A DNA stretch of 64,000 bases from Streptomyces sp. GESEQ-4 (lineage in GTDB: Bacteria; Actinomycetota; Actinomycetes; Streptomycetales; Streptomycetaceae): positions 186,001 through 250,000 of the forward strand of contig NZ_JAFFSU010000002.1 in the NCBI RefSeq assembly GCF_017948455.1. The letters run 5' to 3'. This document shows positions 41,673 through 47,506 of this stretch, in pieces (within the stretch, counting starts at the first letter, position 1; each line of letters begins with the position of its first letter). The notes beneath the pieces are model-generated. The model was not told the DNA's origin, made no database searches, and saw only the letters and a list, made by a program, of their open reading frames with translations. A program made the translations under genes and the position numbers.

Positions 41673-42599
41673 ATGACGTTCATGGGGAACCTGGGGGAGT
41701 TATCGCCGTACGAAGCCCGAGACGCTGCCGGTTTCATCGAGTCGATGGGGCAGCTCAAGGAGCGTTCAGGACTGACCTATCGCGAATTGGAGGAGCAGGC
41801 CGCCCGAAACGGCGACGTGCTGGCGCGCAGCACGCTGGCCGACATTCTCAGACGGACAAGTCTGCCGCGCCCCGACCTGCTGGCCGCATTCGTCCGCGCC
41901 TGCGGGGACGGTGAGCGGGTCGACGCCTGGCTGGACGCCAGGGACCGGCTCGCCGCCGCGCACACGACTGCCGCGCCCGTCCCTGAGCCCGACTTCGAAC
42001 CCGATGCTCAGCCGCAAGCCGAAGCGGCTGCGATCGTGCGGCCCCGCCGGACCAGGACCCGCACAGCCGCCGCTGCGACCGCGCTCACGCTCCCGCTTCT
42101 GGCCCTGGCCGCCTGGGGATTGCTCCCCGGTGACTCCGACGAGCCAAAGACACCGGCTTCTCCCGCCGACGGCTGGGTCACCATCCGCCCCGTGCGCACG
42201 CCCGATCTCTGTCTGACCGACGGACGCGACCGCGACGGCGCCTACGACAGTGCCATAGCCGTCCAACTTCCCTGTGCCCAGGCCCCCGTGCCGCGCACCT
42301 ACCTCGAACCGACAGGTGCGGGGCTCTACCGCATCCAGTGGCACCATCCCCAGCTGGGAAAGGGATGCCTGACGGTCATGGGCGAGGACCAGCTCAAGGG
42401 CATGCTCGAACCCCGCCGGAACTGTGCGCAGGGCACCCTCTTCCGCCTGGAACCCACTGCCGGGACCTTCCGGCTGCGTCCGGCCACCAGCAGCGGGTGC
42501 ATAGGCATCGTCGACAACGACACCACTGCGGGCGCCGAGGCGATCGAGGAACGCTGCACCGGCGCGGCGGATCAGCGTTTCCTGGTCCGGGCGGGCTGA
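41673..42599 (+). CDS. Membrane-anchored XRE-type HTH protein with lectin-like domain
   Basis: A 308-residue protein. The N-terminal HTH (LKERSGLTYRELEEQAARNG ... ARSTLADILRRTSLPRP, about 25-65) is of a type common in Streptomyces. After a Pro-rich linker and a basic stretch (RPRRTRTRT) comes one membrane helix (AAAATALTLPLLALAAWGLL, about 131-150). The C-terminal beta-rich domain has Cys pairs and ricin-like blocks (DLCLTDGRD, KGCLTV, SGCIGI), predicted outside the cell. Codon 10 is TTA (41700-41702), so expression should need bldA. The start is uncertain: ATGs at 41625 and 41682 are alternatives. Possibly a one-component transmembrane sensor acting on the TGTCC arrays (inference). Confidence 0.75.
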   Translation: MTFMGNLGELSPYEARDAAGFIESMGQLKERSGLTYRELEEQAARNGDVLARSTLADILRRTSLPRPDLLAAFVRACGDGERVDAWLDARDRLAAAHTTAAPVPEPDFEPDAQPQAEAAAIVRPRRTRTRTAAAATALTLPLLALAAWGLLPGDSDEPKTPASPADGWVTIRPVRTPDLCLTDGRDRDGAYDSAIAVQLPCAQAPVPRTYLEPTGAGLYRIQWHHPQLGKGCLTVMGEDQLKGMLEPRRNCAQGTLFRLEPTAGTFRLRPATSSGCIGIVDNDTTAGAEAIEERCTGAADQRFLVRAG

Positions 42600-42950
42600 T
42601 AGCCCCGTGCACCTGAGCCTTTGCAGGCGGTGGCCCCTTCCCTGTCCTGGCCGCGCGGGCGGCTCCTTCAACGACACTGAGAGGCGAGTCGTCGCACGAG
42701 GCAATGAGTGGTGTGCATCGTGAAGTCGCAGGTCGCGGGTCTGGTGTGCGTGACGAGTGGGGGTACTCGTGCTGGTCGGCGGCCGATGACCATGGCCTAG
42801 ATCATCGGGCATGTCCGGTTCCGGCGGGATGCCGGGTTCGGCTGCGCCCACCACCGGCCCCCGCAGGGGGCCCGCGTGTTCCTGCTGTGCGGGGAGGGTT
42901 CCCGCACCTTCGGTAGTCACGTGCTCGCCCCTCCGTCGCCGTCTGCAGGT
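42600..42950. other. Non-coding stretch after the XRE-lectin gene
   Basis: No convincing gene or RNA is visible in about 350 bp. It probably consists of degraded mobile-element sequence leading into the IS3 relic. Confidence 0.4.
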
Positions 42951-43127
42951 GTATACCGGTGTATCCAGGCCCAGTTGGACCGCTGGGGCGTCGCCGCGGG
43001 CCCGGAGCCGGTCAGCCGCCTCATACGTGAATTGGGCCTGGTGCCCTGCCAGCCGCGGCCGAGGAGGTTCGGCCTCACGCAGGTCGCAGCCGGCCAGGTG
43101 CCGGACCTCGTCGGCCGCGACTTCACG
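42951..43127 (+). pseudogene. IS3-family transposase fragment
   Basis: About 59 residues (VYRCIQAQLDRWGVAAGPEP, then RLIRELGLVPCQPRPRRF ... VPDLVGRDFT) match the region before the integrase core of IS3-type OrfB proteins. None of the DDE residues remain, and homology stops exactly where TGTCC array 3 begins. Confidence 0.7.
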
Positions 43128-43213
43128 CGGACGCGTCCGGCGCAAAGCTCGTCGGACAGGATCCGGACAAGGCGAGTGACCAGGCCGGACAGAGTGTCAG
43201 CTGTCCGGGACAG
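43128..43213 (-). promoter_or_regulatory. TGTCC array 3, inverted
   Basis: On the minus strand TGTCC units begin at 43212, 43191, 43169 and 43158 (spacing 21, 22, 11), headed by CTGTCCCGGACAG. The internal CTGGTCA (43180-43186 region) matches the same position in arrays 2 and 4. It lies on the 3' side of the small secreted gene, pointing away from it. Confidence 0.8.
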
Positions 43214-43389
43214 AAAACTCTGATTGCGCCGCCTGCATTCCCCCGTCAGTCTTTGTCTCGCTGTCCGGTCCGCATGTACCCCGCTTCCATCCGCACACGG
43301 AGCGGCCGGGCCGACTATCCGAGCGACTGCCCGAATACCAGACCGGAGAAGGTCGTTGCGAGCCCTCCAGGGCTTAGCTTGAGTTTTAA

Positions 43390-43437
43390 CCTCCGCGCTC
43401 GTGCGGAGGAGGTTGTCGTAGCCCCCTCCGCGGGGCT
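43390..43437 (-). terminator. Hairpins after the small secreted gene
   Basis: CCTCCGC/GCGGAGG (43390-43409) and AGCCCC/GGGGCT (43420-43437) are two adjacent perfect stems just beyond the stop, read on the minus strand. The first is followed by TTAAAA. Confidence 0.55.
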
Positions 43438-43456
43438 GTCGGCGCCCTGGCGTGAA

Positions 43457-43765
43457 TTACCGCCAGCGAGGCCAGCCGTCAACCAGACCGCCCTGGTCCG
43501 AGCAGTACGCATAGGACTTCACGCCGCTGGTGGCCGAGACCCAGGGGCCTTTATCGGTACCGCGCACGCACTGGACTTCCGCCCGCACCTGCGTGTAGCC
43601 GGGGGCGGGCGAGTAGCACCAGACGGCGAAGGTGTTTTCGTCCCACCAGTTCTGGCAGTTGGCACCAGCTGCGGTAGCGGTGTTCGTGCCGACTGCGAGG
43701 ATGCCTCCTGTTGCCAGCGTGAGGGAGGCCGCAATGGCCGCGGCACGGCGCTTCAGAGTGCTCAT
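43457..43765 (-). CDS. Small secreted Cys-containing protein
   Basis: A 102-residue exported protein: signal peptide (RAAAIAASLTLATGGILAVG, cleavage near ATAAG), then a mature domain of about 69 residues with four Cys (NCQNWW, VWCYSP, QCVRGT, YAYCSDQ) that could make two disulfides. It is rich in Trp and Tyr. AAAGGGG precedes the ATG. Similar short proteins are widespread in Streptomyces but, to my knowledge, have no assigned function. It is flanked by TGTCC arrays 3 and 4. Confidence 0.8.
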   Translation of the reverse strand: MSTLKRRAAAIAASLTLATGGILAVGTNTATAAGANCQNWWDENTFAVWCYSPAPGYTQVRAEVQCVRGTDKGPWVSATSGVKSYAYCSDQGGLVDGWPRWR

Positions 43766-43851
43766 GTTGCCCCTTTCTTGACCGAAAGTGCCCTGCGTAT
43801 CCGGTAAGCAAAGGCTGGCCGACACGGCCAAGGAGGATCAACAGAAACGCG

Positions 43852-43933
43852 CTGTCCCGGACAGTCGCAGCTTGTCCGACCTGGTCAGAGTCTTGTCCGG
43901 ATGTATGTCCGAGCCGTGTCCGGCGTCGGACAC
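43852..43933 (+). promoter_or_regulatory. TGTCC array 4, upstream of small secreted gene
   Basis: TGTCC units start at 43853, 43873, 43894, 43906 and 43917 (spacing 20, 21, 12, 11), all on one helical face. It is headed by CTGTCCCGGACAG and ends in a GTGTCCG/CGGACAC hairpin (43916-43933). It lies 87 bp upstream of the secreted gene's start. Confidence 0.85.
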
Positions 43934-43984
43934 GACTGGAAGCGGGCGTTGCTGGGCAAGGGGCGAGCGTGTCCGCACCTCATC

Positions 43985-44242
43985 AGTGCCTGTCTGATGC
44001 TGACCTGACAGGGTCGCGGGAGGCTTGCCGGGCGCTCCCGGGCCGACCCGTCGGCGCGGCCGACGCGGGCCTTGCTGCATAGTCACGGCCACGCTGAACC
44101 CCGTTCCAGGCATAGCCGTCATTCCGGCCTCTCGCGCCGTTCTCTGAAGCGTTCCCATAACGGCAACGCGAACGGTGCCGTCCGTAGAGGTACCGGCCCC
44201 CAGCCTCCTGGCCAGGAATTCCCAGGTTCAGACACAGGCACT
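43985..44242. repeat. Possible miniature element with ends E4/E2
   Basis: Starts AGTGCCTGTCTGA (43985) and ends with the inverted AGTGCCTGTGTCTGAAC (44226-44242). The 258 bp between hold no gene but a strong GC-rich palindromic patch. The right end overlaps the first base of the araC stop codon. Confidence 0.45.
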
Positions 44243-45057
44243 TACTCCGACTCCGGCACCACTGACCGTCCTGGGGCGTCCGGCCCCGCAGGGGCAGCCG
44301 CACGTACGTCACGCGGGCTCGCGCCGAGTTCACGGCGGCAGGCCTTGTTGAAGGCCTGGAGGTCGGCGATGCCCACGGCCGCGGCGATGGCGGTGATGGA
44401 CAGGGTGGAGGACAGCAGGAGGTGGCGGGCGCGTTGCAGGCGTCGGTGCCGGATGTACGACACGACCGTGCGGCCGGTGTCGGCACGGAACACGCGCGTC
44501 AGATGGGTGTGGGAGATGCCGACGGCGCGAGCGATGTCCGGTACGGACAACGGGCCGGCCAGGTGTTCCTCGACGTAGGCCTGCGCGGCGGCCACGAAGG
44601 GATGACGGCGGCCGGCGCCCTCGCCCCTCGGCAACTCGGCGATGCGCCACAGAGCGGTCCAGACCTCGGCCGTGGCTCGCGGGGGTGAGGTCGGCATGGC
44701 GGTCACGGCGCGGCGGAGCAGGTCGGCCAGGTGTGTGCCCTCGGCCGCCGCGTCCTGCATCACCGGCACCACCCGCGCGGTTCCGATGTCGCGCAGCCGC
44801 AGATGGACGTAGAAGTGCTCCGACCTGCCCCGGTAGTGAAAGTGCACCTCCGTGTTCGGCGGCACCAGACTGACGTGACCGGGGCGGATGGGATGGACCG
44901 ACTGCCCGAGGGACAGCGCGCCCTCGTAGTTGTAGAGGTGCAGCTGCCACAGGTCGGGCAGCCGGAAGACCTCGTGGGCGGTGGAGACACCGTGCACCCC
45001 GATGCCGGCACCGACCACGGTGGGCGCCTCGTCGATCCGTACCGTCGCGTATTTCAC
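44242..45057 (-). CDS. AraC-family regulator
   Basis: A 271-residue regulator with an N-terminal sugar-sensing cupin-like arm (DLWQLHLYNYEG ... RPGHVSLVPPNTEVHFHYRG, about 35-80) and a C-terminal double HTH (SVPDIARAVGISHTHLTRVFRADTG and ITAIAAAVGIADLQAFNKACRR, about 165-250). It is divergent from the PhyH gene with 73 bp between starts. This suggests control of the PhyH-CE2-GH127 locus by a plant sugar, probably arabinose or an arabinoside (inference). The stop codon lies at an inverted-repeat end, so the C-terminal few residues may have been altered by insertion. Confidence 0.88.
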   Translation of the reverse strand: MKYATVRIDEAPTVVGAGIGVHGVSTAHEVFRLPDLWQLHLYNYEGALSLGQSVHPIRPGHVSLVPPNTEVHFHYRGRSEHFYVHLRLRDIGTARVVPVMQDAAAEGTHLADLLRRAVTAMPTSPPRATAEVWTALWRIAELPRGEGAGRRHPFVAAAQAYVEEHLAGPLSVPDIARAVGISHTHLTRVFRADTGRTVVSYIRHRRLQRARHLLLSSTLSITAIAAAVGIADLQAFNKACRRELGASPRDVRAAAPAGPDAPGRSVVPESE

Positions 45058-45130
45058 GAGGACGGAAAATTACCAGCACTGGACGATTTCAGCCCACGAC
45101 CGATCCGGACCGGGCACGTACGTTCGTCGC

Positions 45131-45985
45131 ATGTCAACCAGCACGTCAATCAACACGTCAGTCAGCACGCCAACCAGCAAGCAACTCCTGACATCCGTTC
45201 AGGTGGCCCGCTTCGTCGCACAGGGATTCCTGCGTCTGGACGGGGTGGTGCCCCAGGACATCAATGAACGGGCCATCGCGGCCTTGACCGAGGGACTGCC
45301 GGAAGTGTCCTACGGCACTCCGCTGGGCGGGGCGTTCGCGAAGGACACCTTCATCCACGAACTGCTCGCCCTGCCGGTCGTCGCAGGCGCCGTCGAGAGC
45401 CTTGTCGGCCCCGACCCGACCGTCGACCACCACGCGGTTCATGTGCGCGAACCGCATGAGGGACACGCGCAGCCGCTGCACGGCGACGCGATCATCGACG
45501 TACGGCCCGACGCGTTCGACATCCAGCTCATGTACTACCCGCACGAGGTGACCGCCGGGATGGGCGGCACCCTCAGTGTGCCCGGAAGCCATCTGCGCAG
45601 GATCAACGAGACGGACATCGGCCGCGTCCAGAACCTCAAGGGACAGACCCGTCTGACCTGCCCGGCGGGCACGGTCGTTCTCCTGCACCACGGCATCTGG
45701 CACGGTGGCCGCCGCAACGACACCGCGAGCCGTCGCTACATGTACAAGATCCGCCTCAACCCGACCGTGCCGCAGGTGCGTCTGTGGGACACCTCCGACC
45801 TGCACGACCCTGCGGTGACCGCGGAGCTCGACACGTACTTCCCCTGGTACGAGTGGGCCGCGGCCCGACTCGAGATCTACAACCGGGTCCTGCTGTGGCG
45901 GGCTCTGACCGGTGACGACTCGTTCGACGTCGAGTACTGGGTCACGCGCGTCACCAACCGGCCGGCCCTGAGGAGTCACGCATGA
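45131..45985 (+). CDS. Phytanoyl-CoA dioxygenase (PhyH) family protein
   Basis: A 284-residue Fe(II)/2-oxoglutarate oxygenase. The iron ligands are His-x-Asp in LHGDAIID and the distal His in LHHGIWHGG. An Arg in RRYMYKIR is placed to bind 2-oxoglutarate. The first 17 residues are a Ser/Thr repeat (STSTSINTSVSTPTS) written in tandem DNA repeats. No good ribosome-binding site is seen. It overlaps the next gene by ATGA. Its substrate may be a sugar or a free amino acid rather than phytanoyl-CoA, given the locus. Confidence 0.86.
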   Translation: MSTSTSINTSVSTPTSKQLLTSVQVARFVAQGFLRLDGVVPQDINERAIAALTEGLPEVSYGTPLGGAFAKDTFIHELLALPVVAGAVESLVGPDPTVDHHAVHVREPHEGHAQPLHGDAIIDVRPDAFDIQLMYYPHEVTAGMGGTLSVPGSHLRRINETDIGRVQNLKGQTRLTCPAGTVVLLHHGIWHGGRRNDTASRRYMYKIRLNPTVPQVRLWDTSDLHDPAVTAELDTYFPWYEWAAARLEIYNRVLLWRALTGDDSFDVEYWVTRVTNRPALRSHA

Positions 45986-46257
45986 GGCAGCAGGTTCTGG
46001 TCCTCTATCTCGCGACGTCCGCGCTGGACTCCGACGTCGTGGGCTGGTCCCGATACGACGGGACCGGCCGGACCCGTCCGACGACCGGTGACAGTGACGA
46101 ACCGCCCTATCCCACGGGGCTTGCCGCGCTGCACGACGGGTGGCGCCTGTTCCAGGCCTCCCAACTCCTGCCGCCGCAGCCCGGCCACGAGTACGACGTC
46201 TCGTTCCTCAAGCACGAGTTCTTCTTCGAAAAGGTGGAGGACAGCGCTCGCCCTTGA
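45982..46257 (+). CDS. Conserved-looking 91-residue partner of PhyH
   Basis: The gene begins inside the PhyH stop (ATGA), so it is translationally coupled. The protein is soluble, acidic, Pro/Gly-rich in the middle (TGDSDEPPYPTGLAALHDGW) and ends with an aromatic segment (SFLKHEFFFEKVED). I do not recognise a domain. The tight coupling suggests a subunit or chaperone of the dioxygenase. Confidence 0.68.
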   Translation: MRQQVLVLYLATSALDSDVVGWSRYDGTGRTRPTTGDSDEPPYPTGLAALHDGWRLFQASQLLPPQPGHEYDVSFLKHEFFFEKVEDSARP

Positions 46258-46272
46258 CCCGGACGGTTCTCT

Positions 46273-46286
46273 TCGAAGCGCTTCGA
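46273..46286. promoter_or_regulatory. Perfect LacI-type operator before CE2-GH127
   Basis: TCGAAGCGCTTCGA is a 14-bp perfect palindrome 49 bp before the esterase start. The same core appears at 33221 and 33343. Confidence 0.7.
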
Positions 46287-46334
46287 CAATATGGTGTGCG
46301 CCGGAAGCGGGAGACCCGGACGAAGGGCTGGCAC

Positions 46335-47453
46335 ATGGCATTCAGGGTTCCGTGGCGCAGATGCGGGAGGCGTACGGGGGTGCTCGCCGCGGTGACCGCC
46401 TTGATGGCGGGGCTGCTGACCGGACTTGGGGCCGCGGGGACGGCTCAGGCGGCCACCGCGTTGTCGCAGGTGCACACCGCGGGGCGGGTCAAGGATGCCG
46501 GGAACACGGTGCAGTACAGCTGGCCCGGTGTGTACTTCGAGGGCACTGTCAGGGGCACCGGCGTGGGCATCGTGCTCAATGACTCGGCCGCCGACTACGA
46601 CGTGCAGATCGACGGAGCCACGGTCGCCACGCTCGTGACGCCCGGCAACACCACGCACTGGATCAACGGCCTCCAGGACCGCACGCACACCGTCCGGCTC
46701 GTCAAGCGCAACGACACCCCGGGCGACACCAGCACGTTCGGCGGCTTCGTCGCGGCGCCCGGCGGTGCCGTACTGAGCAAACCGGCTCCACGCAGCCGCC
46801 AGATCGAGTTCATCGGCGACTCCCTCACGGTGGGCTACGGCAACCTCTCGACCTCCCGCACCTGCACCTCGGACCAGGTCAAGCGGACCACCAACTCCGA
46901 TGTGAGCTACGGCGCCCTCACCGCCCGGCAACTGAACGCCGACTACCAGATCAACGGCTACTCGGGCCTCGGCATGGTGCGCAACTACAACGGAGGCCGG
47001 CCGGACGTGACGTACCGGACCTTCTACGACCGTGCCCTGCTGAACGTGTCGGGCGACGTCTGGCAGAACCCGGGCACCTGGCGCCCCCAGGTCGTGGTGG
47101 TCAACCTCGGCACCAACGACTTCTCGACCGCCGTCAACCCCGGTGAGCCGTGGACGCCCGACAGCCTCGCGGCCGGATACCGCAGCGCCTACGGCGAGTT
47201 CCTCCAGAAGCTGCGTACGCGCTACGGGCCCGGGACGACCATCGTGGCGGTCGGCGCCGGCCAGTACGCCGGTCATGTCCAGCAGGTGGTCAAGGCACGC
47301 AACGACGCCGGTGACGGCGGGGTCCGCTACTGGTTCCTGGACGATGCGGGCCTGGACTTCCTCGGCTGCGACTGGCACTACTCGGCCCGTGACGACCGGC
47401 TCATCGCCGACCGGCTGACCCCGTTCATCGCCGGTCTGCCGACAGGTTGGTGA
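46335..47453 (+). CDS. Secreted SGNH esterase, CE2-like
   Basis: A 372-residue exported enzyme: signal peptide (TGVLAAVTALMAGLLTGLG), N-terminal jelly-roll domain (about 40-150; YSWPGVYFEG ... HTVRLVKRND), then an SGNH hydrolase domain with nucleophile Ser in FIGDSLTVGYGN, Asn in NLGTNDFS, and Asp-x-His in CDWHYSARDD. That two-domain order is typical of CE2 deacetylases acting on xylan or other acetylated plant polymers. AAGGG upstream of ATG. GH127 follows after 53 bp and is probably co-transcribed. Confidence 0.87.
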   Translation: MAFRVPWRRCGRRTGVLAAVTALMAGLLTGLGAAGTAQAATALSQVHTAGRVKDAGNTVQYSWPGVYFEGTVRGTGVGIVLNDSAADYDVQIDGATVATLVTPGNTTHWINGLQDRTHTVRLVKRNDTPGDTSTFGGFVAAPGGAVLSKPAPRSRQIEFIGDSLTVGYGNLSTSRTCTSDQVKRTTNSDVSYGALTARQLNADYQINGYSGLGMVRNYNGGRPDVTYRTFYDRALLNVSGDVWQNPGTWRPQVVVVNLGTNDFSTAVNPGEPWTPDSLAAGYRSAYGEFLQKLRTRYGPGTTIVAVGAGQYAGHVQQVVKARNDAGDGGVRYWFLDDAGLDFLGCDWHYSARDDRLIADRLTPFIAGLPTGW

Positions 47454-47506
47454 CGGCACCGACCACCGTTCACCGCTCCCTCCCCCCCAACGGAAAGGGG
47501 TGCAAG

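Noticed and set aside
41766..43145. A 459-codon minus-strand frame opposite the XRE-lectin gene and IS3 relic
   Set aside because: Low-complexity Arg/Gly/Ala-rich shadow with no domain. The plus strand holds recognisable proteins.
40316..43933. TGTCC arrays as a CRISPR array
   Set aside because: Units are 5-12 bp with spacings of 11 or 20-22 bp, not 28-37-bp repeats with unique spacers, and no cas genes are present.
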